Source: JAWKHR01 sp041394725
GTDB taxonomy: Bacteria > Acidobacteriota > Vicinamibacteria > Vicinamibacterales > SCN-69-37
Length of the DNA: 37,758 nucleotides
Direction of reading: 5' to 3'
Assembly (NCBI GenBank): GCA_041394725.1
Contig: JAWKHR010000058.1
Location: 1 to 37,758 of the forward strand
Under the pieces are notes generated by a model. That model was not told the DNA's origin and did not search any database. It saw nothing but the letters and a program-made list of their open reading frames with translations. The position numbers and the translations under genes are program-made. The stretch's first letter is position 1, and the number at the start of each line of letters is the position of its first letter. This document shows positions 1 to 11,463 of this stretch, piece after piece.

Positions 1-1
1 A

Positions 2-190
2 CGCCTGACGCCCGTGGAAGTCGAGGACCTGGCGCTCGACGACCTGCTCGAGGAGGCGGCGATGGCGGTGGAGTGGCCTGACCGCTGGACGCGCGCGCCG
101 GAGCCCGTGATCCGCGTGGTGATCGAGCCGGTCGATCCCTCGACCCGGCGCGTGACCATCATCCGGCCGGACGGCTACTCGACGCGGTAG
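2..190 (+). CDS. tsaE: TsaE, tRNA threonylcarbamoyladenosine biosynthesis ATPase (C-terminal fragment)
   Basis: The gene enters from the left edge; only the last 62 residues and the TAG stop are present. TsaE is the small P-loop ATPase that works with TsaB and TsaD to make the t6A modification at position 37 of ANN-decoding tRNAs. The visible part has the family's C-terminal pattern: a leucine/acid-rich stretch followed by AVEWPDRW, the 'VEWP(E/D)' signature, then a beta-rich tail (VIRVVIEP). The Walker A region lies outside the window, so ATPase competence cannot be judged. The last 16 bases overlap the 3' end of guaB on the opposite strand, so the two genes converge with no room for a terminator between them. 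Identification rests on the short signature alone. Confidence 0.7.
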   Translation, partial: RLTPVEVEDLALDDLLEEAAMAVEWPDRWTRAPEPVIRVVIEPVDPSTRRVTIIRPDGYSTR

Positions 191-1692
191 TTCGGCGCTT
201 CCTTGGTGATGATCACGTCGTGGACGTGGCCTTCGCGCACGCCGGCGGAGGTCACGCGCAGCAGCTCGGCTTCCGCCTGGAGGGCCGGGATCGTCCCGCA
301 TCCGCAATAGCCCATGCCGGCCCGGAGGCCGCCGACGAGCTGGTGGATCATCGCGGCGACGCTGCCCTTGTGCGCGACGCGCCCCTCGATGCCCTCCGGC
401 ACGAGCTTGTCCGACCCGTCCCCGCTCTCGAGGTCGTATTCGTCCTGGAAGTAGCGGTCGCGGCTGCCGCGGCGCATCGCGCCGAGCGAGCCCATGCCGC
501 GGTACTCCTTGAAGCTGCGGCCCTGGTAGAGGATCAGCTCGCCGGGGCTTTCGTCGGTCCCGGCAAACAGGCTGCCGATCATCGTCGCGCTCGCGCCGAC
601 GGCCAGCGCCTTGACGATGTCCCCGGAATAGCGGATGCCGCCGTCGGCGATGACGGGGACGTCGTGGGGGGCGGCCGCGCGCGCGCAGGCGGCGACCGCG
701 GTGACCATCGGCACGCCGATGCCCGCGACGACGCGCGTCGTGCAGATCGATCCGGCGCCGATGCCGACCTTCACCGCGTTCACGCCCCGCGCGATCAGCG
801 CTTCCGTCGCGGCCCCGGTGGCGACGTTGCCCGCCACGATGTCGATCTCCGGATGGCGATCGCGCAGGGTGGCGATCACGTCGAGCACGCCCTGGGAGTG
901 CCCGTGCGCGGTATCGACGACCAGCATGTCCGCGTGGGCGGCCACGAGCGCGTCGGCGCGATCGAGCGCGTCGCGGCTCGTCCCGACCGCGGCGCCCACG
1001 CGCAGGCGCCCGAGCTGATCCTTGCACGCGTTCGGGTATTTGATGAGCTTCTGGATGTCCTTGACGGTGATCAGGCCCTTCAGCCGGAAGTCGGCGTCGA
1101 CGACCAGGAGCTTCTCGACCTTGTGGCGGTGGAACATCTCCTTTGCCGTGTCGAGCGTCGTGCCGATGGGCACCGTGATCAGGTTCTCGCGCGTCATGAT
1201 CGCGGCGATCGGGCGATGCGTCTCGGTCTCGAAGCGCAGGTCGCGGTTCGTCAGGATCCCGACGAGGCGGCCCTCCTTGCTGCCGTCCTCGGTGATCGGC
1301 ACGCCGCTGATCCGGTACTTCTTCATCAGCGCCAGCGCCTCGGCAATCTGGTGGTGGGGCGAGAGCGTGATCGGGTTGACGATCATCCCGCTCTCCGACC
1401 GCTTGACGCGATCCACCTCGGACGCCTGCTCCTCGATGCTGAGGTTCTTGTGGATGACGCCGATGCCGCCCTGCTGTGCCATCGCGATGGCCAGCCGGCT
1501 CTCGGTGACCGTGTCCATCGCGGCGCTGAGCAGGGGGACGTTGACGCGAATGCGGGTCGTCACGCGGGAGGAGATGTCGACCTGGCTCGGCAGCACGGTG
1601 GAGTGCCGCGGCATCAGCAGGACGTCGTCGAACGTGAGGGCTTCGGAGAGTCCGGCGGCCACCTGGGCGGCCGCGCCGAGTGGATCGGTCAT
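175..1692 (-). CDS. guaB: Inosine-5'-monophosphate dehydrogenase
   Basis: IMP dehydrogenase oxidises IMP to XMP with NAD+, the rate-limiting step to GMP, in the cytosol. The 505-residue product has the usual length and order: an N-terminal barrel strand with LTFDDVLLMP, a two-CBS regulatory insert (about residues 105-225), then the rest of the TIM barrel. The catalytic loop GSICTTR places the nucleophile at Cys317. The flap with RDRYFQDE is near residue 411, and GYCGCGT is near 461. The ATG at 1692 was chosen because it gives the expected N-terminus; the same frame stays open upstream through secA without homology. It sits 14 bases after the secA stop and is probably cotranscribed with it. 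Its 3' end overlaps tsaE by 16 bases. Confidence 0.97.
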   Translation of the reverse strand: MTDPLGAAAQVAAGLSEALTFDDVLLMPRHSTVLPSQVDISSRVTTRIRVNVPLLSAAMDTVTESRLAIAMAQQGGIGVIHKNLSIEEQASEVDRVKRSESGMIVNPITLSPHHQIAEALALMKKYRISGVPITEDGSKEGRLVGILTNRDLRFETETHRPIAAIMTRENLITVPIGTTLDTAKEMFHRHKVEKLLVVDADFRLKGLITVKDIQKLIKYPNACKDQLGRLRVGAAVGTSRDALDRADALVAAHADMLVVDTAHGHSQGVLDVIATLRDRHPEIDIVAGNVATGAATEALIARGVNAVKVGIGAGSICTTRVVAGIGVPMVTAVAACARAAAPHDVPVIADGGIRYSGDIVKALAVGASATMIGSLFAGTDESPGELILYQGRSFKEYRGMGSLGAMRRGSRDRYFQDEYDLESGDGSDKLVPEGIEGRVAHKGSVAAMIHQLVGGLRAGMGYCGCGTIPALQAEAELLRVTSAGVREGHVHDVIITKEAPNYRVE

Positions 1693-1706
1693 CGCGTCTG
1701 GGTCAC

Positions 1707-4652
<2,946 letters not shown>

Positions 4653-4681
4653 CAAGAGTCCATCGTCGCCGCCGGGGCCCG

Positions 4682-4700
4682 CGACAGGTGCGATCTGTCG
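4682..4700 (-). other. Hairpin in the secA leader
   Basis: A perfect 6-bp stem (CGACAG/CTGTCG) with a 7-base loop lies between the predicted secA transcription start and the start codon. It would form in the 5' leader RNA. A regulatory role is not shown by the sequence; it may be chance in GC-rich DNA. Confidence 0.35.
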
Positions 4701-4728
4701 GCTCCGCGGCGCCGAGGGTAATCCATCG

Positions 4729-4758
4729 ATTCTAGGGAAGCGGGGCGTCGGCGGTCAA
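4729..4758 (-). promoter_or_regulatory. Sigma-70-type promoter for secA-guaB
   Basis: Reading leftward, TTGACC (4758-4753) is followed after 18 bases by TAGAAT (4734-4729). Each hexamer matches 5 of 6 positions of the TTGACA/TATAAT consensus. The predicted start is near 4722, giving a leader of about 70 bases to the secA ATG. This is one of the best hexamer pairs in the window. Confidence 0.7.
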
Positions 4759-4880
4759 CTTGCAGAACCCCACAGCCGGGCACTCAAGACGGCCGGTGCA
4801 CCGCCACGACACCCCGGCGGACACGCGCCTGAGACGCCGCGCGCGCCGGAACGGTCGGACCGATGGTCGGGCAGGGAACG

Positions 4881-5777
4881 TCAGGGACGCGTCAGGAGAC
4901 GCATCGGATTGAACGGGCGTCCCATGACGAGGATCTCGTAGTGCAGGTGCGAACTGGTGGCGCGGCCGGTCGCCCCCACGTAGCCGATGACGTCGCCCCG
5001 GTGGACACGCTGGCCGACCCGGGCCGCGAAGCCCGAGAGGTGGCCGAACCGGGTCGAGATGCCAAAGCCGTGGTCGATCATGACCGAGTTGCCGTAGCTG
5101 CCGTTGTAGGCCGCCTGGGTCACCACGCCGTCGGCCGTGGCGCGCACCGGGGTGCCGCGGTTGGCCGAGATGTCGAGTCCCGGATGGAAGTCCGGTTCGC
5201 CGGTGAACGGATCGCGACGCTCGCCGAAGCTGGAACTCAGCCAGCCGGTCACCGGCCAGATCGACGGCGTGGCGCGCGCGAGCGCCGCCTTGTTCTCGAT
5301 GTCGGTCCGGACCGACGCCAGGCGCGTCTCGATGACGCCCAGGAGCCCGCGCAGGATGCCGAACGTGCTCTCCGGCGTCTCGTCGGCGCGCACGATGGGG
5401 GCGCTGGCGGACGAGCCGCCGCCAACCGCCCGCGACCGGATGACAGCCGGCAGCCGCGCAATGGCCGCCTTGGTCTCCGGATCGAGCTCGGCCTGGTCGG
5501 TCAGGTCGGACAAGGCCGACTGCAACGCGGAAATCTGGTTCGCCAGCTCGCCAGTGGCGTCGCGATAGCTGTCGTTCTCGGTCCGCAGCATCTCGTTCGT
5601 GGCCGTGAGTGTGGTCACCTCGTTCTGGACCGCTCCGGCCGCGCCGAGGCCAATCAGCACCGGCAGCGCCAGCAGGATCGCGCCGGCGCCGAACACAAGG
5701 CGACGGCTGACCGTCAGGCGGCGGACGGCACCCGTACTCCGATTGGCGATGAGAACGGTGTATCGCGGGGAGCGCAT
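4881..5777 (-). CDS. M23 family (LytM/lysostaphin-type) envelope metallopeptidase
   Basis: This is a predicted periplasmic, membrane-anchored peptidoglycan endopeptidase or an amidase-activating relative of NlpD/EnvC. From ATG 5777 the protein is 298 residues: a short basic N-terminus, one membrane segment (LVFGAGAILLALPVLIGLG), a coiled-coil stretch (about residues 50-110), then a C-terminal M23 domain. Zinc ligands are visible as HPGLD (H-x3-D) and HLHYE (H-x-H), so the catalytic site looks intact. A GTG at 5828 would add 17 residues, but the ATG places the membrane helix more typically. The gene lies between comM and secA, all leftward, with 228 bases before secA, which has its own promoter. 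The exact substrate bond cannot be assigned. Confidence 0.9.
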   Translation of the reverse strand: MRSPRYTVLIANRSTGAVRRLTVSRRLVFGAGAILLALPVLIGLGAAGAVQNEVTTLTATNEMLRTENDSYRDATGELANQISALQSALSDLTDQAELDPETKAAIARLPAVIRSRAVGGGSSASAPIVRADETPESTFGILRGLLGVIETRLASVRTDIENKAALARATPSIWPVTGWLSSSFGERRDPFTGEPDFHPGLDISANRGTPVRATADGVVTQAAYNGSYGNSVMIDHGFGISTRFGHLSGFAARVGQRVHRGDVIGYVGATGRATSSHLHYEILVMGRPFNPMRLLTRP

Positions 5778-5900
5778 GCGTCTGGACTGCGACGGCTCTC
5801 CCGGAAGGGGATTGGAAGAGCCGACCACAAACTGCTGAACTGTAACACAATGTCCGCGGAACTGCCAGCCTGCACCGTCGGCCGCCGCGGCTCCCGCCGC

Positions 5901-7412
5901 TCACGGCGTCACATCCGGCCCGCCGCGGAACTGCAGCGCTTCGGCGACGTGCCCGGCCGCCACCTCGAGGTCGCCGGCCAGGTCGGCGACGGTCCTTGCG
6001 ACCCGCAGGACCCGGCTGACGGCGCGGGCGCTCAGCCGCAATCGCTCCACCCCCTCGCGAAGCAGCCGATCCGTGCCGGCATCCTGCCGGCAGACGTGCT
6101 CCAGCGCCCGCCCCTGGAGGCGGGCGTTGAGGACTGCCTGACGCGCCGACTGGCAGCCCCGGGCGCGGATGACCCGGTCGCGCACCGGTCTCGTGGCTTC
6201 GGCCGGGTTCGCCGATCGCAGGTCCGTCCAGGCCACGGGCGAGACGTCCACGCGGAGGTCGAACCGGTCACGAAGTGGCCCCGACAACCGACGCCCGTAG
6301 CGCGCGACCGCGCCCGGCGGGCAGACGCAGCGGCGGGCGGGGCTGCCGTAGTGCCCGCACGGGCACGGGTTCATGGCCGCGACCACCATCACCTCGGCGG
6401 GAAAGCTGACCGACCGCGCCGCACGGGCGATGTGGACGACCCCCTGCTCGAGCGGCTGCCGCAAGGTTTCCAGCACGCGGCGGCTGAACTCCGGCAGTTC
6501 GTCGAGGAAGAGCACGCCGGCATGAGCCAGGCTGATCTCACCCGGCCTCGGCTGGCCGCCGCCGCCCACCAGCGCCACGTCGGACGCGGTGTGGTGCGGT
6601 GCCCGGAAGGGACGCTCGGTGATCAGGCCGGCACCGGGCCGGAGCAGGCCCGCCACCGAGTGGATCGCCGTGACCGTCAGCGCGTCGTCGAAAGCCAGTG
6701 GCGGCAGCAGGCCCGGCAGTCGCCGCGCCAGCATTGTCTTGCCCGACCCGGGGGGGCCGCTGAGCAGGAGGTGATGACCTCCGGCCGCCGCGATCTCGAG
6801 GGCGCGGCGCGCCAGATGCTGCCCCCGCACCTCGCTGAGGTCGTCCATCGAGTCGGACACGGGCGGTCCGTCGGGGGACGGTGGCGTCGCGGGCGTCGGG
6901 GCGGGTGACGTCACGGTGCGGGCCGCGTCGAACAGCGAGGCGACGGGGAACAGCGGAAGGCCCTCGACGACCGCCGCCTCGCGCAGGTTCGCGGCCGGGA
7001 AGAGCAGACCGCCGCGCCCCATGCGTCGGCTGGCCACCGCGACCGGGAGGAGCCCCGTCATCGGCGGCACCGACCCGTCGAGCGACAGTCCGCCGACCAC
7101 GGTCCAGGGCGGCGGATCCCGGTGCGGCAGGGCGCCCGAGGCCGCGAGGATGCCCAGCGCGATGGGCAGGTCGAAAGCCGCCCCGACCTTGCGCAGGTCC
7201 GCCGGGGCCAGGCTCACCGTGATCCGGGCGGCGGGGAACGGGAAACCCGAGTTGCGGATGGCCGTCCGAACCCGCTCGCGGCTCTCGCGCACCGTGGCGT
7301 CCGGCAGGCCGACCATGGTGAGGCCGGGCAGGCCGTCCGCGACGTCCACTTCGACGGAGACCGGCACGGCTTCGATGCCGAGGATGGCGGCGGCGCGCAG
7401 GCGGGCGAGCAT
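5901..7412 (-). CDS. comM: YifB/ComM-family AAA+ ATPase
   Basis: ComM is a hexameric AAA+ helicase that promotes branch migration and integration of incoming DNA during natural transformation; the family is annotated as 'magnesium chelatase-like'. The 503-residue product has the N-terminal ChlI-like domain (about 20-140), Walker A GPPGSGKT (about 219-226), Walker B LFLDELPEF (about 301-309), a Cys cluster (NPCPCGHYG...RRCVCPPG, about 348-366) and the C-terminal Mg-chelatase domain. ATG 7412 follows AGGA at a usable distance and gives the family length; the frame runs 33 codons further upstream without homology. A pilus-like operon lies 6 kb away, but nothing here proves competence. Confidence 0.93.
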   Translation of the reverse strand: MLARLRAAAILGIEAVPVSVEVDVADGLPGLTMVGLPDATVRESRERVRTAIRNSGFPFPAARITVSLAPADLRKVGAAFDLPIALGILAASGALPHRDPPPWTVVGGLSLDGSVPPMTGLLPVAVASRRMGRGGLLFPAANLREAAVVEGLPLFPVASLFDAARTVTSPAPTPATPPSPDGPPVSDSMDDLSEVRGQHLARRALEIAAAGGHHLLLSGPPGSGKTMLARRLPGLLPPLAFDDALTVTAIHSVAGLLRPGAGLITERPFRAPHHTASDVALVGGGGQPRPGEISLAHAGVLFLDELPEFSRRVLETLRQPLEQGVVHIARAARSVSFPAEVMVVAAMNPCPCGHYGSPARRCVCPPGAVARYGRRLSGPLRDRFDLRVDVSPVAWTDLRSANPAEATRPVRDRVIRARGCQSARQAVLNARLQGRALEHVCRQDAGTDRLLREGVERLRLSARAVSRVLRVARTVADLAGDLEVAAGHVAEALQFRGGPDVTP

Positions 7413-7581
7413 GCGGTCCTGCTCCGCAAGGACGTGGCCATCGCGCGGCAGTGCGGTTTGGCGCGTTCGCGGCGAGCGGTTGCAGAAACGGCAACCCGCC
7501 GGCATGCGCATGTTGTCGATATGGCGACTCGCGCCGGTGCCGCGGCGTCCGGGGGCGAGGTCGCGCGACGGCTGGCGACGA

Positions 7582-9237
7582 TCAGCGACGGACGGTGAGG
7601 CGGTCGCCGGCGACGATGCGATCGTTGCGCAGGTTGTTGAGGCGCTTCAGCTCGGCCACGGTCGTGGCGAACTGCTTCGCGATGCCAATCAGCGTGTCGC
7701 CCCGGCGGACGCGGTAGGTGAGCGGGCCGGAGTTCCGGGCCGGTGCGGCCGAGGCTGGCCGGCTCGTCGCGGCGGGGCGCGCAGTCGGCAGAGCGTTGGC
7801 CGGGCGCGTCGGAATGACCAGCGTCTGGTTGATCTGCAGGCGGGTGGTCCGGAGCTGGTTGGCCTGCATCAAATCGGCGACCGACATCCCGTAGCGACGC
7901 GCGATGCCGCTGAGCGTCTCGCCGCGTCGCACGGCGTGGTACTCGAACCGCACGAACAGGCCGGGGTCGGCGGTGGCGAGCCGGGTCTCGATGGTCGGCG
8001 CGGTCCCGACCGGCACCTTCAGCTCGTGTTCACCGGCCGGCGTGGTCAGGCGGCGCAGTTCCGGGTTGAGCTCCTGCAGGGCCTCGACGGACACGCCGGC
8101 CCACTCGGCGATGATCTTGAGGTTGAGCGCGTCGGGCACCGTGACGCGTTCGTAGGCGAGCGGCGCCGCGCCGGTCACCTCGAAGCCGTAGAGCGACGGG
8201 TTCCGCGCGATGACCATCGCGGCCATGATCATCGGCACGTACTCGCGCGTCTCCCGCGGCAGGTAGCGCGAGGTCCCCGAGATGGCCCAGTAGTCGGTCT
8301 GTTTCGACAGGCGGATCGCGCGCTGCAGCCGGCCAGGCCCCGCGTTGTAGCTGGCGAGGGCCAGTGGCCAGTCGCCGAACACCTCGTAGAGCGATTTCAG
8401 GTACCGCGCGGCCGCGCGCGTGGCTTTCTCCGGGTCGGACCGCTCGTCCAGATACCAGTTCTGCTCGAGTCCGTGCTCGCGCGCGGTGCCGGACATGAAC
8501 TGCCACATGCCGCGCGCCCGCGCCCGGGAGAGCGCCGTGACCTTGAACGCGCTCTCGACGAGCGGCACGTAGGCCAGGTCCAGCGGAATGCCCTCGTCCC
8601 GGAAGATGTCCTGGATCATCGGCAGGTAGCGCACGCTGCGGTCGAGGCCGGCCTGCATGAAGTCGCGCAGGTTGCCCTGGAACAGCTCGACGTAGGAGAG
8701 CACGCGGTCGTTGACGGGGATCGGGACGTCGTGCGGCGTGCGCTCGAGATCCGACGCGACGGTCTCGGCCGTGGTGGCGGCCGGCTCCGGACGCTCGAAC
8801 ATCGCCGCCGCGAGGAGGTCGTCGATCGCCGCCGGCTCGCTGTCGGCTTCCGTGACGCCGTCGCCCTCGCGCAGCGCGATGAGTTCGAGGGCCGAGATCC
8901 GATCGAGCAGGCTGTCGAACTCGGTCCGCAGCCGTGAGTCCCCGCGGGCCCCCTCGGGCTCCTGCAGCAGCAGATCCACCGCCGAGTCGAACGAGTACCG
9001 CGCGGCCTCGATCCGGCCCGCCTGGAGCTCGGTCCGCCCGTCCTGGAAGGCGCGCTCCGCTTCGGCCACCAGCTGCGCCACGCGGTCCTGCTCGATCTGG
9101 ATCGGCTCGCCGGGGACGCCGTCGAACGCCGCGACCGGGAGCGCCGGCGACGGCACCTCGGGCGCCGACGTGGGCAGCGCGCACCCGGAAACCAGGGCGA
9201 GACAGGTGAGCGAAGTCAGCGTGGCGCGTGCGCGCAT
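7582..9237 (-). CDS. LysM-containing lytic transglycosylase lipoprotein (MltD-like)
   Basis: Predicted outer-membrane lipoprotein that cleaves the MurNAc-GlcNAc bond of peptidoglycan and releases 1,6-anhydroMurNAc. It has a signal peptide with lipobox LVSGC, a helical region, then an SLT domain with LVESAF (catalytic Glu), ARGMWQFM and ALASYNAGPGRL. A degenerate LysM-like repeat (ALNLKIIAEWAGVS) and two clear LysM repeats follow (YHAVRRGETLSGIARRYG and YRVRRGDTLIGIAKQF). About 551 residues, close to MltD architecture. Two starts are possible: ATG 9237 or GTG 9249. The GTG has GGGAG only 3 bases upstream, so ATG is slightly preferred. It lies downstream of the microcompartment genes but is separated by a strong hairpin. 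Confidence 0.92.
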   Translation of the reverse strand: MRARATLTSLTCLALVSGCALPTSAPEVPSPALPVAAFDGVPGEPIQIEQDRVAQLVAEAERAFQDGRTELQAGRIEAARYSFDSAVDLLLQEPEGARGDSRLRTEFDSLLDRISALELIALREGDGVTEADSEPAAIDDLLAAAMFERPEPAATTAETVASDLERTPHDVPIPVNDRVLSYVELFQGNLRDFMQAGLDRSVRYLPMIQDIFRDEGIPLDLAYVPLVESAFKVTALSRARARGMWQFMSGTAREHGLEQNWYLDERSDPEKATRAAARYLKSLYEVFGDWPLALASYNAGPGRLQRAIRLSKQTDYWAISGTSRYLPRETREYVPMIMAAMVIARNPSLYGFEVTGAAPLAYERVTVPDALNLKIIAEWAGVSVEALQELNPELRRLTTPAGEHELKVPVGTAPTIETRLATADPGLFVRFEYHAVRRGETLSGIARRYGMSVADLMQANQLRTTRLQINQTLVIPTRPANALPTARPAATSRPASAAPARNSGPLTYRVRRGDTLIGIAKQFATTVAELKRLNNLRNDRIVAGDRLTVRR

Positions 9238-9290
9238 GCGAATGTCCACGAACTCCCGGCTGAAACCGTGTACTTCCGGCTAGGACGACA

Positions 9291-9317
9291 ACGCGGCGCC
9301 CCTGGTTGGCGCCGCGT
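9291..9317 (-). terminator. Hairpin terminator after the BMC-ALDH operon
   Basis: A perfect 10-bp stem (ACGCGGCGCC/GGCGCCGCGT) with a 7-base loop starts 3 bases past the repaired stop of the aldehyde dehydrogenase. Reading leftward it is followed by a short T-containing run (TTGTCGTCCT). The position and stem length fit an intrinsic terminator, although the T-tract is weak. Confidence 0.6.
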
Positions 9318-9320
9318 GCG

Positions 9321-11070
9321 TCAGCGGGGCCAGCCGGGCGTCTCGAAGACCTTGTGCGCCTCGGCCAGGTCCCGGGCGGCGGGCGTGATGATCGTCCGCT
9401 CCCCGACCTGATCTTACGGCCCAGCCGCACGGCCTGCTTCACGTCATCCTCGCAGACGAACTCGGCCACCGTGGCTGCGGCGGCCGGCGCGGCCGCAGAC
9501 GAGATATCGGTCGCGGCCTGCGGTTCCCCATCGCGGCCTGCATCTGCCGGCGTACGGCATCGGCCGACACGCCCGGAACCGGCGCCGGCGCCTCCACACG
9601 CGGCAGCGGCGCCGGGGCCTCCACGCGCGGCAGCGGCGCCGGGGCCTCCACGCGCGGCAGCGGCGCCGGAGCGGCCGCCGGCGGCGCGGCGCCGGGGCGG
9701 GTGACGGGCCTGATTTCCCACGCGAGCCGCTTGATGTTGAGCAGGTGCCGCGGCGAGATGTTGTCCGACGTGATGTTGCCGCCGTAGCCGCCGCAGCCGA
9801 GCGTCATCGACGGGTCCAGCCCCGTCGAGAGCCCGATCGATCCGTGCGTCGTCGGCGTGTTCACCACGATGCGGAAGGCCGGCTTCTTCAGGCCGAACTC
9901 GAGAATCACGGCCTCGTTCGTCGAGTGAATCGACATCGTATGGCCCATGCCGCCGTAGCGGAGAATCTGGATGCACCGCTCGCAGCCCTCCCGCCAGTCC
10001 GCGACGACATAGCTCGAGAGGACCGGGCAGAGCTTCTCGATCGAGAGCGGGTAGTCGCGGCCCACGCCGTCGAGCTCGGCGATCAGGGCGCGCGTGCCAT
10101 CGGGCACGCGCAGGCCGACCTCGCGCGCGATGTGCATGGCAGACCGGCCGACCAGCGCGGGGTTCGGCAGCCGCTGCGGCGTCACCAGCGCGGTGGCGAG
10201 CATCCGCGCCTCGTCCGGCGAGAGGAAATAGCCGCCTTGCGCGACGAACTCGCGCCGGGCCGCATCGGCGATCGCCCGATCCATCACGATCGAGTTCGGC
10301 GACGAGCAGAGCAGCCCGTTGTCGAAGCACTTGCCGGCGATGATGTCGGCCGCCGCCTTCGGCACGTCCGCGGTCTGCTCGATGTAGCAGGGCGCGTTGC
10401 CGGGGCCGACGCCGTACGCGGGCTTGCCCGCGCTGTAGGCCGCGCGCACCAGGCCCATGCCGCCCGTCGCCAGGATGACCGCGACCTCGCGCTGGGTCAT
10501 CAGCGCCTGCGTGCCCTGGAGCGTCACCGTCTGCATCCAGTTCACCGCGCCGTCCGGCGCGCCGGCCTTCGTCGCCGCGGCGGCCATGATCTCGGCCGCC
10601 TGCGTGATGCATCGCGCGGCCGACGGGTGCGGGCTCAGCACGATCGGGCAGCGCGCCTTGAGCGCGATCAGGATCTTGTAGATGGCCGTGGACGTCGGGT
10701 TGGTCGACGGCACGATGGCCGCCACGACGCCGAACGGCTCGGCGATTTCGACGACCTTGCGGTCCTCGTGTCGCGCCACCACGCCGACCGTGCGCATCGG
10801 CCGGATGAACTGGTGGATGCGTTCCGCGGCGAACAGGTTCTTCTGGACCTTGTCGGCGACGACGCCGAAGCCGGTTTCCTCGACGGCGAGGCGGGCGAGC
10901 GGTTCCACCTGCGCGAGTGCCGCCGCAGCGGCCGCATCGACGATGCGATCGATCTGTGCCTGGGTGAGTTCGGCGAGCGGCGCGGCGGCCGCCTTCGCAC
11001 GCTGCGCGAGCCGCCGGGCCTCGGCGGCGGACGTCGTGTCGCGTTCGGACGGGGCGGTGGCCTGCGCCAT
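9321..11070 (-). CDS. Microcompartment CoA-acylating aldehyde dehydrogenase (EutE/PduP/AdhE-N type), apparently frameshifted
   Basis: The family converts a short aldehyde plus CoA and NAD+ to acyl-CoA, usually inside a bacterial microcompartment. ATG 11070 gives a dehydrogenase domain (about 1-465) with VPSTNPTSTAIYK, GVGPGNAPCYIE and catalytic Cys255 in FDNGLLCSS. It ends in a linker of three APAPLPRVE repeats and an amphipathic helix (VSADAVRRQMQAAM, about 501-514) resembling an encapsulation peptide. The uninterrupted frame stops at 9439, but its last ~28 residues are Arg/Pro nonsense. Adding one base at the C4 run 9526-9529 and one at 9401-9404 (G runs in the coding sense) yields VCEDDVKQAVRLGRKI and ERTIITPAARDLAE, an EutQ-like tail, ending at TGA 9321 (583 residues). 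It is either a pseudogene or a pair of sequencing errors. It lies 17 bases after the BMC shell gene. Confidence 0.88.
9580..9669 (-). repeat. 27-bp in-frame tandem repeat, 3.3 copies
   Basis: Units at 9580-9606, 9607-9633 and 9634-9660 plus 9 bases. The last two full units are identical and the first differs at two positions. They encode the Pro/Ala-rich linker APAPLPRVE of the aldehyde dehydrogenase, between the catalytic domain and the putative encapsulation helix. Copy number could vary by slippage. Confidence 0.9.
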
Positions 11071-11087
11071 CGGCCTGGCGGCGTCCT

Positions 11088-11384
11088 TCAGACGCGCGCG
11101 GCCGTGCCGCCGGTGCGCGGCAGGACGCGCTCGACCTCCGCGTGCGGCCGGGGAATCACGTGGACGGACACGAGCTCGCCCACGCGTCGCGCCGCGGCGG
11201 CACCCGCATCCGTCGCGGCCTTCACCGCGCCGACGTCCCCGCGCGCCAGCACGGTGACGAACCCCGCGCCGATGTACTCCTTGCCGATGAGCACCACGTT
11301 CGCGGTCTTGACCATCGCGTCGGCTGCCTCGATGGCGCCGATGAGGCCGCGGGTTTCAATCATGCCGAGCGCGTCTGCTGTCAT
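11088..11384 (-). CDS. BMC-H microcompartment shell protein (PduA/EutM type)
   Basis: A 98-residue single BMC-domain protein of normal hexamer-former length. It begins ALGMIETRGLIGAIEAADAM, as PduA, EutM and CcmK do. It carries the pore-loop region as YIGAGFVTVLARGDV and continues with GAVKAATDAGAAAA and a C-terminal VIPRPH strand. Such proteins tile the shell facets and their central pore passes small metabolites; here the pore motif reads GAG where GSG is common. It is first in a leftward two-gene operon with the aldehyde dehydrogenase (17-base gap). No BMC-P vertex protein or trimeric shell protein is in the window, so a closed shell would need parts from elsewhere. ATG 11384 has no obvious Shine-Dalgarno sequence. 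Confidence 0.95.
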   Translation of the reverse strand: MTADALGMIETRGLIGAIEAADAMVKTANVVLIGKEYIGAGFVTVLARGDVGAVKAATDAGAAAARRVGELVSVHVIPRPHAEVERVLPRTGGTAARV

Positions 11385-11411
11385 GGAATGGCCGGGGGCA
11401 GAATCGCCGCA

Positions 11412-11440
11412 AGGCTAGCATATTGAACAGCATGCGACAA
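11412..11440 (-). promoter_or_regulatory. Candidate promoter for the BMC-ALDH operon
   Basis: Leftward TTGTCG (11440-11435), 17-base gap, TAGCCT (11417-11412), preceded by an extended -10 TGc. The -10 hexamer is weak (3 of 6). The spacing and position, about 25 bases upstream of the BMC start, are plausible. Confidence 0.35.
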
Positions 11441-11452
11441 TACGGTTACCAT
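11423..11452 (+). promoter_or_regulatory. Candidate promoter for the lipoprotein/SLT pair
   Basis: TTGAAC (11423-11428), 18 bases, TACCAT (11447-11452), 4 of 6 matches each. The start would fall only a few bases before the ATG at 11464, implying a very short leader or use of the ATG at 11473. It overlaps the opposing candidate promoter of the BMC gene. Confidence 0.3.
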
Positions 11453-11463
11453 CGACGCTCGTC

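Noticed and set aside
9580..9669. CRISPR-like repeat array
   Set aside because: Units are contiguous without spacers and encode an in-frame linker.
8030..10612. 860-codon open frame on the - strand
   Set aside because: Spans the lytic transglycosylase and aldehyde dehydrogenase in a wrong frame; only a short piece near 9420-9520 is real, as the shifted tail of the dehydrogenase.
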